A stretch of 64,000 nt of DNA from Micromonospora lupini str. Lupac 08 (GCF_000297395.2 NZ_HF570108.1:6839737-6903736); one strand, 5' to 3'; positions 53,043 through 62,374 are shown, numbered from the stretch's first letter. The notes: generated by a model not told the origin, from the sequence alone. Numbers and translations are program-made.

Positions 53043-53074
53043 GTGGTGAGCGTACCGGTCGGGACGGAGGACGT

Positions 53075-54133
53075 TCAGTCCTGTCGATCGAGCAGAGCGG
53101 CGTACAGGGTGAGGCCCGGGCCGAACGCCAGCATGACGATCCGTCGGGGCGCCGGCGTCGACCGACTCAACCGGTCCAGGATCAACAGGACCGTCGGCGA
53201 GGAGCAGTTGCCGTGTTCGTCGAGCGTCGCCCGGGACGCGGCCAACGCCTCCGGCGGCAGGGCCAACTCCCGCTCGACCACGTTGAGGATGCGCGGCCCA
53301 CCCGGGTGCACGGCCCAGCCGTCCACGTCGGAACTGACGCCACCGTGTCGGGCCAGCAGGCCGTCCACCAGGTCGCGGACGTGCCGGGAGAGGACCTGCG
53401 GCACCTTCGGCGACAGCCCCATCCGGAAACCCGCGTCGGTGACGTCCCAGGTCATGTGGTCGGCGGTCGAGGTGTCGGTGACCGAGGTGACCTCGCGCAA
53501 CGCGTACCCCCGGCCGCCCGGCACCACCACGGCGGCGACCGCGGCGTCCGAGAAGAGCGCGTGCGACACGATCTGCTGGGTGTCCACCCGGGCGGTGGAC
53601 GGCTGGATGTGCAGGCTGGTCAGCTCCGCGCAGAGCAGCAGCGCCGGACGGCCCCGGGCGGTGACGAAGTCACTCGCCGCGCCCAATCCCGGAAGCGCCG
53701 CGTAGCAGCCCATGTGGCCGATGAACATCCGCTGGGTGTCCGCAGCCATGCCCAGGTCACGGGCGAGCAGGATGTCCAGCCCCGGGGTGGCGTACCCGGT
53801 GCAGGAGCAGACGATGAACAGGCCGATGTCACTGGCGTCCAACCCGGCCGCCGTCAACGCACGCCCCACCGCCTCCTTGCCCAGCGGCAGCGCCTCCACC
53901 TGGTAGCGGCGCATCCGGCGCTCGGTCGGCCAGTCCGAGACGTCCTCCAGCAACGGGTTGACCGCGGCCTGGCGCCGGGTCACCCCCGAGTTGGCGAAGA
54001 TCCGCTGGGCCAACGACCGGGTGGTGCCGGAGAAGTGCCGGGAGAAGAAGCCCTCCCACAACTCGTCCTGCGAAGCCGACGGCGGCTGCGCAGCCCCGAG
54101 CCCCGCGATCACTGGTACGGACACGATCCCCAC
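53075..54133 (-). CDS. Type III polyketide synthase (chalcone/alkylresorcinol synthase-like), 352 aa
   Basis: Catalytic triad visible: Cys in FIGHMGCYAALPGL (about 142), His in WAVHPGGPRIL (about 275) and Asn in DEHGNCSSPTVL (about 308). Also the CSCTGYATPGLD segment and the C-terminal AFGPGLTLYAALL. Condenses malonyl-CoA onto a starter (probably an acyl-CoA) to an alkyl pyrone or resorcinol. GTG or ATG start at 54133 by family length. First of a minus-strand set with an acyl-CoA-dehydrogenase-like gene and a methyltransferase; a UbiA gene is divergent. The product is not predictable from sequence alone. Confidence 0.93.
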   Translation of the reverse strand: MGIVSVPVIAGLGAAQPPSASQDELWEGFFSRHFSGTTRSLAQRIFANSGVTRRQAAVNPLLEDVSDWPTERRMRRYQVEALPLGKEAVGRALTAAGLDASDIGLFIVCSCTGYATPGLDILLARDLGMAADTQRMFIGHMGCYAALPGLGAASDFVTARGRPALLLCAELTSLHIQPSTARVDTQQIVSHALFSDAAVAAVVVPGGRGYALREVTSVTDTSTADHMTWDVTDAGFRMGLSPKVPQVLSRHVRDLVDGLLARHGGVSSDVDGWAVHPGGPRILNVVERELALPPEALAASRATLDEHGNCSSPTVLLILDRLSRSTPAPRRIVMLAFGPGLTLYAALLDRQD

Positions 54134-54218
54134 CTCTCGTCAGATGCTGTCCTCCCCCTGGCCGTCCCACCGGCCACCGCGGCCGGCTCCTCCCCCGTAC
54201 GTGCACCGCCGCGCGGCC

Positions 54219-55385
54219 TCACCAACGCGGTGCCGATCCGTCGCGGTCCGGGTCCCCGCCCAGCGCGGCGATGCCCAGCCAGTCGGCGCAGACGTCCGAG
54301 GTCGCCGGGTGCAGTGAGCCGCAGCGGGCGTCCCGATAGAGCCGCTCCAACGGATGGCCGCGCCGGGTCGCCGACGTCCCCGCCGCCTCCAGCACCGACG
54401 CCGCCACCTCGGCGGCCGTGGTGCCGGCCAGCAGCTTCGCCCGCCACACCCAGCGGTTGGTCTCCGCGTCACCCGGGGCGTCGTCCACCCGGCGGGCCGC
54501 CTCGGCCACCACCAGTTGGGCCGCCGCCGTCGCCGCGTCCGCCCGGCCCAGTCGGGCCCGCACCGCCGGCAGGCCCGCGAGATTGCGCGCGTTGAGATGC
54601 TCGGCCGCCGCGTCGATCGCCGCCCGGGCCACCCCCACGTAGACGGCCGCGTAACTGGCCACCAGCCAGTGCGGCATCAGTTGGGCGACCACCAGCGCCA
54701 GCCCCTCCACACCGCCGAGCAGCCGGTCGGCCGGCACCGTGACGTCCAGGTGCAGATCGTGCGACGAGGTGGCGCGCATGCCGAGGGCGTCCCAGGTCGG
54801 CTCGACGGTCAGCCCGTCACCGGCCGGCACCAGGAACTGCGACACCACCGACTGGTCGGTGGAGCCGCGCGCGGCCACCAGGTACCCGTCGGCGTGCCCC
54901 GCCCCGGAGCAGAAGGTCTTGCTGCCCTTGAGGTGCCAACCCTCGTCGGTCGGCTCGTAGACGGTGCTCAACTGGGACAGTCGGGCACCGGCACCGCGCT
55001 CGCTCATCGCGACGGCGTACCAGGAGCCCTGAGCCGCGGCGGCGAGCAGCCGGTCCCGGGCGGCCAGCGCCTCGTCCGGGACACCCAGCGCCTCGGCCAA
55101 CTCCTCGGTGACCGCGCCCAGCGCGCCGGTCACCGAGGCGTGCATGTTGAACACCAGCGCGGTCGCGCCGTTGCCCCGGGCAAGTTCGGTGGCCACCGCG
55201 GCGTACTCGGCGAAGCTGGCGCCCAGGCCACCCAGCGCGCGGGGCACCATCAACCCGAACAGGCCGGCCTCCCGGAGGTCACGGAAGTCGTCGACCGGAA
55301 AGGAGCCGTCCCGGTCGTGCTCCGCCGCCCGCGCGGCGAACCGCGGCGCCAACCGGCGGGCCGCCTCAAGCGCGTGCACCGTCAT
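54219..55385 (-). CDS. Acyl-CoA dehydrogenase-like flavoprotein, 388 aa
   Basis: Helical N-terminal domain (FPVDDFRDLREAGLFGLMVP, GGLGASFAEYAAVATELARG), a beta domain (VAMSERGAG, LKGSKTFCSGAGHADGYLVA, DALGMRATSSHDLHLDVTVP) and a C-terminal four-helix bundle with a RGHPLERLYRDARCGSLHP segment. I see no clear catalytic Glu of a standard dehydrogenase. The family also contains flavin-dependent hydroxylases (group D monooxygenases), which would suit aromatic hydroxylation of the PKS product. ATG at 55385, 85 bp from the PKS gene. Confidence 0.85.
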   Translation of the reverse strand: MTVHALEAARRLAPRFAARAAEHDRDGSFPVDDFRDLREAGLFGLMVPRALGGLGASFAEYAAVATELARGNGATALVFNMHASVTGALGAVTEELAEALGVPDEALAARDRLLAAAAQGSWYAVAMSERGAGARLSQLSTVYEPTDEGWHLKGSKTFCSGAGHADGYLVAARGSTDQSVVSQFLVPAGDGLTVEPTWDALGMRATSSHDLHLDVTVPADRLLGGVEGLALVVAQLMPHWLVASYAAVYVGVARAAIDAAAEHLNARNLAGLPAVRARLGRADAATAAAQLVVAEAARRVDDAPGDAETNRWVWRAKLLAGTTAAEVAASVLEAAGTSATRRGHPLERLYRDARCGSLHPATSDVCADWLGIAALGGDPDRDGSAPRW

Positions 55386-55426
55386 ATCGCTCCCTCCTCG
55401 GCGTCCCATACCCCGCCACGAGCCGA

Positions 55427-56200
55427 CTATCCTCTGCGGACCCCCCGGCCCTGGTACAGCACGGCGGTGGACCGGGTCGGCACGATGCGCGGAGCACGGC
55501 CGGGAGACGTCGCGCCCGGCGTCCGCGCCGCGCGCGCCCGCCGCACCAGCCAGGCGACCAGGCCGCCGACCTGCGGTCGGATGCCGCGCAGACGCAGCTC
55601 GACACCGTGCCGGGCACACTCGGCCACGAGGGCGCGAGCGTCCACGAACAACCGTGGATCGTGGATGCCGCGCGGCACCGTCGGCAGCCGCTCGGCGATC
55701 CGCACCGCGACCAGCCTCGCCAGCGCCGTGTCGTTCAGGGTGTCCAGCACCAGCACGCCGCCCGGACGCAGCAGCCGGCACGCCTCGGCCACCGCGCGCG
55801 GCCAGTCCGGCACATGTTCCAGCAGCTCACCGGCGGAGACCACGTCGGCACACCCGTCGGGCAGCGGCACCGCGGTGACGTCACCCTGGACCACGCGTAC
55901 CCCGTGCCCGGCGGCCTGGACCAGCGCCGAGCGGGTCAGGTCGACCCCGACGTGCCGGTATCCCTTACCGGCGAGGTGCGGCGCGAGCAGCCCGGCGCCG
56001 CAGCCCAGATCGACAAGGACCGCGTCCGGGCGGGTCGCCGGCGGCACGAGCGCCGCACGGGCCGCGGCCAGCCAGTGCAGCATCGCGAACGCGCCATCGG
56101 GACGCCACCACTCGCCGGCCAGGTCGTCGTACTGGCGCGGGTCGTTGCGCGGCAGCACCCGGGGACCGGTGGACGCCGCGGCCGCAGCCACGTCTCGCAT
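55427..56200 (-). CDS. SAM-dependent methyltransferase (UbiG-like), 257 aa
   Basis: Rossmann-type methyltransferase: motif I VLVDLGCGAGLLAPHLAG, the ligand acidic residue in VGVDLTRSALVQA, GDVTAVPLPDGCADVV and motif III RLLRPGGVLVLDTLND. The tail shares UbiG-like RLRGIRPQVGGL. O- or C-methylation of a phenol or quinone ring is the likely reaction. Start ATG 56200, 46 bp from the divergent UbiA gene. It lies with the PKS and flavoprotein genes. Confidence 0.9.
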   Translation of the reverse strand: MRDVAAAAASTGPRVLPRNDPRQYDDLAGEWWRPDGAFAMLHWLAAARAALVPPATRPDAVLVDLGCGAGLLAPHLAGKGYRHVGVDLTRSALVQAAGHGVRVVQGDVTAVPLPDGCADVVSAGELLEHVPDWPRAVAEACRLLRPGGVLVLDTLNDTALARLVAVRIAERLPTVPRGIHDPRLFVDARALVAECARHGVELRLRGIRPQVGGLVAWLVRRARAARTPGATSPGRAPRIVPTRSTAVLYQGRGVRRG

Positions 56201-56246
56201 GGCACCGAGCGTGGCACGACTGCTCGGTAACGACCAGACTTCCCTT

Positions 56247-57086
56247 ATGTCGTCGAGGGTGTTAGGGCTGGTCAGAGCGAGCCATCCGGAACCGGCCGCC
56301 GCGGTGACCACGGTGTCCGGTCTGCTGGCCTGGGGAGTGGGGCACCGACCGGCGGGAATCGTCTCGGTGGTGCTCGCCGTACTCGCCAGCCAGCTCGCCG
56401 TCGGTTGGACCAACGACGCGTTGGACGCCGAGCGGGACGCCACTGTGGGGCGTACCGACAAACCGGTCGCCGCCGGCGCGGTGGGCCGGCGCGTCACGGC
56501 CTGGGCCGCGGCGGTCGCCGCGCTGGCCTGCCCGCTGCTGGCGCTGACCACGAACCCCACGGCGGCGCTCTGGCTCACGGTCGCCCTGGTCTCCGCGCTG
56601 CTCTACGACTGGCCGCTGAAGGCCACCGTTCTCTCGGTGCTGCCGTACGCCGTCTCGTTCGGCGCGCTGCCCGGCTTCGTGGTGCTGGCGCTGCCCGGCG
56701 AACCGACACCGCCGGCCTGGCTGCTGGCGGCGGCCGCCTGCCTGGGGGCCGGCGCGCACTTCGCCAACGTGCTGCCCGACCTGGCCGACGACGCCCGGAC
56801 GGGGGTACGCGGCCTGCCGCACCACCTCGGCGCGGCGGGCAGCCGGGCGGCCGCGGCGGGGCTGCTCCTCGCCGCGACCGCCGTCCTGGTCCTGGGGCCG
56901 CCCGGGCCGCCGTCGGCCCTCGGGCTGGCGGCGGTCGGCACGGCCGCGGTCGTGCCGCCACTGAGCTGGTACGCCGGGCGCTCGGCGGTCCGGGCGGGCC
57001 GGCGGCCGGTGTCCGCCTTCCGGGCGGTCATGCTGGTGGCCCTCATCGACGTCGTTCTGCTGGTGGCGAGCGGTCGGGTGGTGTGA
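56247..57086 (+). CDS. UbiA-family prenyltransferase, 279 aa
   Basis: About eight or nine membrane helices. The first Mg/diphosphate motif NDALDAERDATVGRTDKPVA (about 55-74) is of the NDxxDxxxD type; the second is NVLPDLADDARTGVRGLPHHLG (about 172-193). Attaches an isoprenoid chain to an aromatic ring, or makes a related prenyl product, in the membrane. ATG at 56247. Divergent from the methyltransferase of the type III PKS set. Family members also include protoheme and chlorophyll prenylases, but the context favours the PKS product. Confidence 0.9.
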   Translation: MSSRVLGLVRASHPEPAAAVTTVSGLLAWGVGHRPAGIVSVVLAVLASQLAVGWTNDALDAERDATVGRTDKPVAAGAVGRRVTAWAAAVAALACPLLALTTNPTAALWLTVALVSALLYDWPLKATVLSVLPYAVSFGALPGFVVLALPGEPTPPAWLLAAAACLGAGAHFANVLPDLADDARTGVRGLPHHLGAAGSRAAAAGLLLAATAVLVLGPPGPPSALGLAAVGTAAVVPPLSWYAGRSAVRAGRRPVSAFRAVMLVALIDVVLLVASGRVV

Positions 57087-57225
57087 GGGGCACCCGGGAA
57101 GGTGGCATTGCCGGGTCCGCGTGCGGGCCTCGATCAGCTCCAACTACCCTGGAGCGCGGTCTGCGCGGGTATGGCCACCGTGCCCGGCGTGCGGCCGGGT
57201 GGGGATCGTAACGAGGAGGACCGAC

Positions 57226-58047
57226 GTGACGCGCTCGATCAGGGGATCCCGGCGGGCGGCCCTGCTGCTGTCCGGGATGGCGGCTGCTACCAGCCTGCTC
57301 GCGTCCGGATGCGGCGCCGGCCAGATCGCCGAGACGGCGTTGAAGGAGCCGTCGGTCCAGGGCGTCAACCTCACGACGCCCAACGGCGCCTACTCGGTGC
57401 GTGGCCTGCTGGTCACCTACCCCGGCACCGAGGGTTACCGGGCCGGCCAGGACGCCCCGCTCAACGCCGTGATCTACAACGACTCGAAGAGCACCGTGAC
57501 GGTCACCGTCACCACCCAGGGCGCCCGCGAGGTGGTGATCTCGGACGGCTCGGCGAGCCCGACGCCGTCCGCCTCGGAGTCGGCCTCCGCCACCCCGTCG
57601 ACCGCCTCGGAGTCGGCCTCCGCCACCCCGTCGACCTCCGCGTCCGGCTCGGCCACCCCGTCGGCCCCCGAGTCCCGCTCGGCCAGCCCGTCGGCGACCC
57701 CGTCCGAGACCGGTTCGTCCTCGGCGACCCCGTCCGCCCCGGAGTCGGCGCGGGCGTCGGGTTCGGCCAGCCCCGCCGCGCCGGGCCAGCCCGCCCGGAT
57801 CGAGCTGGCCCCCCTGAGCTACCTCCAGCTCAACTCGGAGGCCACCACCCAGCTGCGGCTGGTCGGCCTGACCGAGGCGCTGCGCTCCGGCCAGAACGTC
57901 GTCGTGACCTTCGACTTCGGCAACGGCAACACGGTCACCGGCCAGGCGCCGATCGCGGTGCCGCTCACCCCGGCGGCGCCCGCCTCGCCGATCATCGAGC
58001 GTGAGGGCGGCTACGAGGGCGGCGAGGGCGGCACCACCCACGACTGA
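57226..58047 (+). CDS. Secreted lipoprotein with Ser/Ala-rich stalk, 273 aa
   Basis: GTG with AGGAGG upstream. Basic N-terminus, hydrophobic helix and lipobox SLLASGC give a lipoprotein. An N-terminal beta domain (GAYSVRGLLVTYPGTEGY, DSKSTVTVTVTTQGA) is followed by a long Ser/Ala/Pro repeat stalk (about 105-190, ESASATPST repeats), then a second beta domain (LAPLSYLQLNSEATTQLRLV). Upstream of radA with a strong terminator between. A role in the cell envelope is likely; the function is unknown. Confidence 0.85.
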   Translation: MTRSIRGSRRAALLLSGMAAATSLLASGCGAGQIAETALKEPSVQGVNLTTPNGAYSVRGLLVTYPGTEGYRAGQDAPLNAVIYNDSKSTVTVTVTTQGAREVVISDGSASPTPSASESASATPSTASESASATPSTSASGSATPSAPESRSASPSATPSETGSSSATPSAPESARASGSASPAAPGQPARIELAPLSYLQLNSEATTQLRLVGLTEALRSGQNVVVTFDFGNGNTVTGQAPIAVPLTPAAPASPIIEREGGYEGGEGGTTHD

Positions 58048-58070
58048 CCGACCCCCGACATCGACGAACG

Positions 58071-58098
58071 CCCCGGCGTGGGAACCACCACGCCGGGG
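58071..58098 (+). terminator. Terminator of the lipoprotein gene
   Basis: CCCCGGCGTGG (58071-58081) and CCACGCCGGGG (58088-58098) pair perfectly and are followed by TGTTTTCG, a classical rho-independent signal. Confidence 0.85.
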
Positions 58099-58132
58099 TG
58101 TTTTCGTCGCACGAGAGGGCTAGCGTCCTGGT

Positions 58133-59590
58133 GTGACCACCTCCCGATCGACCTCTCCGCGTGCCGGCACGGCCGGTGCCGCCCGCGGCCGGTCCGCCAC
58201 CCGCGAGCCGCGTCCGGCGTACGAGTGCGACGCCTGCGGGCACCAGCCGCCCAAGTGGGTGGGCCGCTGCCCGGAGTGCGGCGAGTGGGGCGCGGTGGTC
58301 GAGAGCACCGTCACCGGCCCGACGGTGGCCGGTCGGGTGGTCAGCTCCCGGCTGCCGTCGGAGCCCGCCCGGCCCATCGCCACCATCAGCGCGGCCCCGG
58401 CCCGCGCCGTGCCCACCGGGGTGAGTGAGCTCGACCGGGTGCTCGGCGGCGGTCTGGTGCCCGGTGCCGTGGTGCTGCTCGCCGGCGAGCCCGGCGTGGG
58501 CAAGTCGACACTCCTGCTCGACGTGGCACAGCAGTGGGCGGTGGGTGCCGGCAGCCCCTCCCTGGTGGTCAGCGGGGAAGAGTCGGTCAGCCAGGTCCGG
58601 CTGCGGGCCGAGCGGATGGGCACCCTGCACGACAAGCTCTACCTGGCGGCCGAGAGCGACCTGGGCTCGGTGCTCGGGCACCTCGACGCGGTCAAGCCCG
58701 GCCTGCTGGTGCTCGACTCGGTGCAGACCATCTCCACCACCGGCACCGAGGGCGTGCCCGGTGGCGTGACGCAGGTGCGCGCGGTCACCGCGGCACTGGT
58801 CTCGGTGGCCAAGGAGCGGGGCATCGCCACCGTGCTCGTCGGCCACGTCACCAAGGACGGCCAGGTGGCCGGGCCCCGCGTGCTGGAGCACCTGGTCGAC
58901 GTGGTGCTGCACTTCGAGGGCGACAAGCACTCCTCGCTACGGCTGGTGCGCGGCGTGAAGAACCGGTTCGGCGCGGCCGACGAGGTCGGCTGCTTCGAGA
59001 TGCACGAGGGCGGCATCAGCAGCCTGGCCGATCCGTCCGGGCTGTTCCTCACCCGCTACTCGGAACCCGTGCCCGGCACCTGCGTGACAGTCGCCATGGA
59101 GGGGCGGCGGGCCCTCGTCACCGAGGTGCAGGCCCTGATCGGCGCGACGGTGGCCGGCTCACCCCGTCGTACGGTCTCCGGCCTCGACTCCGCCCGTCTG
59201 GCGATGGTGCTCGCGGTCCTGCAACGGCGTACCGAGCGGTTGACCCTGCACGACCGCGAGGTCTTCGCGGCCACCGTGGGCGGCATCCGGGTGGTGGAGC
59301 CGGCGGCCGACCTGGCCGTCGCGCTGGCGGTCGCCTCCGGCGGGCTCAACCTGGCTATCGCGCCGCACCTCGTGGCCATCGGCGAGGTGGGGCTGACCGG
59401 CGAGGTTCGCCGGGTCGGGGCGGTGCCGCGCCGGCTGGCCGAGGCTGCCCGCCTGGGGTTCAAGGTGGCGCTGGTCCCGCCGGGCTGCGGCCCGGCCAGC
59501 ACTGGCGCCGGGCCCGACGGGATGCGAGTGACCGAGGTCACTGACGTCCGCTCGGCGCTGCACCATGCGGCCCGCGCGTCCGCCGAGTGA
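58133..59590 (+). CDS. radA: DNA repair protein RadA, 485 aa
   Basis: N-terminal zinc finger CDACGHQPPKWVGRCPEC (about 30-47), Walker A AGEPGVGKST (about 118-126), the KNRFG motif (about 277) and a C-terminal Lon-like domain. ATP-driven branch migration helicase of homologous recombination. GTG start at 58133. Directly followed by disA, an order conserved in most actinobacteria and Firmicutes, where DisA scans for branched DNA. Confidence 0.97.
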   Translation: MTTSRSTSPRAGTAGAARGRSATREPRPAYECDACGHQPPKWVGRCPECGEWGAVVESTVTGPTVAGRVVSSRLPSEPARPIATISAAPARAVPTGVSELDRVLGGGLVPGAVVLLAGEPGVGKSTLLLDVAQQWAVGAGSPSLVVSGEESVSQVRLRAERMGTLHDKLYLAAESDLGSVLGHLDAVKPGLLVLDSVQTISTTGTEGVPGGVTQVRAVTAALVSVAKERGIATVLVGHVTKDGQVAGPRVLEHLVDVVLHFEGDKHSSLRLVRGVKNRFGAADEVGCFEMHEGGISSLADPSGLFLTRYSEPVPGTCVTVAMEGRRALVTEVQALIGATVAGSPRRTVSGLDSARLAMVLAVLQRRTERLTLHDREVFAATVGGIRVVEPAADLAVALAVASGGLNLAIAPHLVAIGEVGLTGEVRRVGAVPRRLAEAARLGFKVALVPPGCGPASTGAGPDGMRVTEVTDVRSALHHAARASAE

Positions 59591-59715
59591 CCCAGCGTGT
59601 CGACGCGAACGGCGATACCGGACAGCATCGGCGCAAGTGGAAACGGTTCGAAGGGCGGCATCGTGACACATCACAGTAACCACGACAGCACCCACCGCAC
59701 GGCAGTCCGTAGACT

Positions 59716-60903
59716 GTGCCCGTGCCGATCGACCGCGATACCACCAAGCCTGCCGGCGCGCCGCCCCAGGCCCGCACCGGCGCCGTGGGCTCGCCAGCCC
59801 GCCCGATCAGCGTGAGCGTGACCGCCGCTGCCGGGAGCGCCGGCGATCCGCTGCGGGCGAACCTCGCCCTGATGGCACCCGGCACCGCGCTGCGGGACGG
59901 GTTGGAGCGCATCCTGCGGGGGCGCACCGGCGCGCTCATCGTGCTCGGCTACGACAAGGTCGTCGAGGGTCTCTGCACCGGCGGCTTCCCGCTGGACGTC
60001 GAGTTCTCCGCGACCCGGGTGCGGGAGCTGTGCAAGATGGACGGCGCGGTGGTGCTCTCCAGCGACGGCACCCGCATCGTCCGGGCGGCCGTGCACCTGA
60101 TGCCCGACCCGTCCATCCCGACGGAGGAGTCGGGCACCCGGCACCGCACCGCCGAGCGGGTCGCCCGGCAGACCGGTTACCCGGTGATCTCGGTCAGCCA
60201 GTCGATGCGGATCATCAGCCTCTACGTCAACGGCCAGCGACACGTCCTCGACGACTCGGCGGCGATCCTCTCCCGCGCCAACCAGGCGCTTGCCACCCTC
60301 GAGCGTTACAAGCTCCGGCTGGACGAGGTCTCCGGCACGCTCTCCGCGCTCGAGATCGAGGATCTGGTCACCGTCCGCGACGCGGTTGCCGTGGTGCAGC
60401 GGCTGGAGATGGTCCGCCGGATCGCCGACGAGATCGCCGGCTACGTCGTCGAGCTGGGCACCGACGGGCGACTGCTCGCCCTCCAGCTCGACGAGCTGAT
60501 GGCCGGCGTCGACGCCGACCGCACGCTTGTCATCCGGGACTACCTGCCGGTCGGCCGCAAGTCCCGCACGCTGGACGAGGCGCTTGTCGAGCTGGACCTG
60601 CTCGGCGCGACCGAGCTGATCGACCTGGTGTCGGTCGCCAAGGCCATCGGCTACCCGGCCGCATCGGACGCGCTGGACGCCGCCGTCAGCCCGCGGGGCT
60701 TCCGGCTGCTGGCCAAGGTGCCGCGTCTGCCGGTGGCCGTGGTCGACCGCCTGGTGCTGCACTTCGGCAGCCTCCAGCGGCTGCTGGGCGCGACGGTGGA
60801 GGACCTGCAGGCCGTCGAGGGCGTGGGCGACGCCCGCGCCCGGGGCGTCCGGGAGGGCCTGTCCCGGCTCGCCGAGGCATCCATCCTGGAGCGGTACGTC
60901 TGA
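59716..60903 (+). CDS. disA: Diadenylate cyclase DisA, 395 aa
   Basis: DAC domain with the catalytic DGAVVLSSDGTRI (about 107) and GTRHRTAERVARQTG (about 141), then a central coiled region and a C-terminal HhH DNA-binding domain (FGSLQRLLGATVEDLQAVEG, GDARARGVREGLS). Makes c-di-AMP from two ATP and stalls when it meets branched DNA. GTG start. Paired with radA. The product links DNA integrity and osmotic homeostasis. Confidence 0.97.
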   Translation: MPVPIDRDTTKPAGAPPQARTGAVGSPARPISVSVTAAAGSAGDPLRANLALMAPGTALRDGLERILRGRTGALIVLGYDKVVEGLCTGGFPLDVEFSATRVRELCKMDGAVVLSSDGTRIVRAAVHLMPDPSIPTEESGTRHRTAERVARQTGYPVISVSQSMRIISLYVNGQRHVLDDSAAILSRANQALATLERYKLRLDEVSGTLSALEIEDLVTVRDAVAVVQRLEMVRRIADEIAGYVVELGTDGRLLALQLDELMAGVDADRTLVIRDYLPVGRKSRTLDEALVELDLLGATELIDLVSVAKAIGYPAASDALDAAVSPRGFRLLAKVPRLPVAVVDRLVLHFGSLQRLLGATVEDLQAVEGVGDARARGVREGLSRLAEASILERYV

Positions 60904-60909
60904 CCCGGC

Positions 60910-61659
60910 TCAGCCGGTGATGGTGATCTTCACGGGTGCGCTGTACTTGGTGCCGACCCGCGCGAACACCTGGTACGTCCCGGCCGGCGGGAACGGGCCG
61001 GCGGCCAGTCCGGCGCCATCGCAGCGGGTGGTGTCCCGCCCGTTCCAGCCCACCTGGTAGGAGCGCTCGAACCCGGGCGTGAACGACTGGACGTCCGAGC
61101 CCTGGACCTTGCCGCAGGTGTCCGAGGACCACACCTTGTCGGCACCGGCCTTGATGAAGATCTCCTGGAGGTCGGCGCCGACGTTACGGCTGCACGTCCG
61201 CTCCGAGGTGTTCTTGATCTTCAGTTGCAGGTCGACCACCGCTCCGCGCTGCACCGAGGTGGGCCGCGCCACCGAGGTCACGCTGATCTCCGCGTCGGTG
61301 CAGGTGCCGTCGTCGACCGACCCGGCGGCCGAACCCGGCGGCGGGTCGTTGCTTGTGGTCTCGGGGCTCGGATCGGTGGCGTTCGGATCGGCCGACCGGT
61401 CCGGAGCATTCGGATCTGCGGACCCGGACGCCGACGGGGCCCCCGTCTGCGGGCTCAACAGCGGACCAGCCGGGCCGGGACTCGCCGTGGACGACGGAGT
61501 CGACGTGGGGCTCGCCCCCGCATTCGGTCGACCGCCGGAGCGGCTCGACCCGGTGCACGAGTAGAGCAGGACAATCAGGAAGAGAAGCCCCGCTCCGAGT
61601 ACGACGGCGCGACGCCGCCAGTACACGGCGGGTGGCAGGGGGCCGACCGTCAGACGCAT
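60910..61659 (-). CDS. Membrane-anchored protein with Pro/Ser-rich stalk, 249 aa
   Basis: One N-terminal membrane helix (RAVVLGAGLLFLIVLLYSC), an extended Pro/Ser/Thr/Asp stalk with repeated SADPNAPDRSADPNA-like units, then a beta domain with six Cys (DGTCTDAEISVTSVARP, ERTCSRNVG, SSDTCGKVQ, DTTRCDGAG). Disulfides are likely. GTG/ATG start at 61659. Convergent with disA, seven bp apart. Envelope protein of unknown role. Confidence 0.75.
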   Translation of the reverse strand: MRLTVGPLPPAVYWRRRAVVLGAGLLFLIVLLYSCTGSSRSGGRPNAGASPTSTPSSTASPGPAGPLLSPQTGAPSASGSADPNAPDRSADPNATDPSPETTSNDPPPGSAAGSVDDGTCTDAEISVTSVARPTSVQRGAVVDLQLKIKNTSERTCSRNVGADLQEIFIKAGADKVWSSDTCGKVQGSDVQSFTPGFERSYQVGWNGRDTTRCDGAGLAAGPFPPAGTYQVFARVGTKYSAPVKITITG

Positions 61660-61777
61660 GATGCCCCCCACCGTAGCCGCGCGGCGCCCACCAGCCCGTC
61701 ACGACGCGCCGGTACGCCACCGGGGCAGCGCGGCGAAACTCCACTGAGGACGGACGCGGCGGCCTTCGGGTGCCCGC

Positions 61778-62374
61778 TCAGAGGTAGACCTTGCGCTGGT
61801 AGACGGCGTGCGCGCCGGCCACCCGGTCCAGGAAGAGCAGCCCCGCGCAGTGGTCGATCTCGTGCTGCAACGCCCGCGCCTCGAAGCCGTCCGTCACCAA
61901 CCGGACCGCCGCGCCGGTGCCCGGCAGGTCACCCTCCACCACCAGCCGACTGGCCCGCTTGACGTCCCCGGTCAGGTCCGGCACCGACATGCACCCCTCC
62001 CGCCCGGGCTTCCAGCGGGTCGCCTCCACCACCCGGGCGTTGCAGAGCACGAAGGTGCCGTGCACGGTGACCGCCTTCGGATGCCCTGTCACGTCGACGG
62101 CGAAGACCCGGGCAGCCACACCGACCTGCGGCGCCGCCAGACCCACGCAGCCCGGCGAGACCCGCATCGTGGCGACCAGATCGGCGGCCAGCCGGACCGT
62201 CTCCTCGGCCGTCGGATCGACCTCGTCCCCGGCCCGGCTCAACACCGGATGCGGAGCCGAAACGACGGCCCGCACCTCGCCCGCCACGGCCAACGACTCC
62301 GGCGTCCAGTCCCCCAGACCGGCGTACGCCTCGACGTCCCGGCCGGCGTCCGGCCCGCTCCGCCCGTCGCTCAC
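61778..62374 (-). CDS. def: Peptide deformylase, 198 aa
   Basis: All three PDF motifs are present: CVGLAAPQVGV (GxGxAAxQ; Gly to Cys-Val at the start), EGCMSVPDLTG (about 127), and QHEIDHCAGLLFLDRV (HEIDH near 171) giving the metal ligands Cys, His, His. Removes formyl from nascent proteins. Unusual N-terminal extension of about 25 residues. Its GTG start overlaps the stop of the upstream ACT gene by four bases. Confidence 0.94.
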   Translation of the reverse strand: MSDGRSGPDAGRDVEAYAGLGDWTPESLAVAGEVRAVVSAPHPVLSRAGDEVDPTAEETVRLAADLVATMRVSPGCVGLAAPQVGVAARVFAVDVTGHPKAVTVHGTFVLCNARVVEATRWKPGREGCMSVPDLTGDVKRASRLVVEGDLPGTGAAVRLVTDGFEARALQHEIDHCAGLLFLDRVAGAHAVYQRKVYL

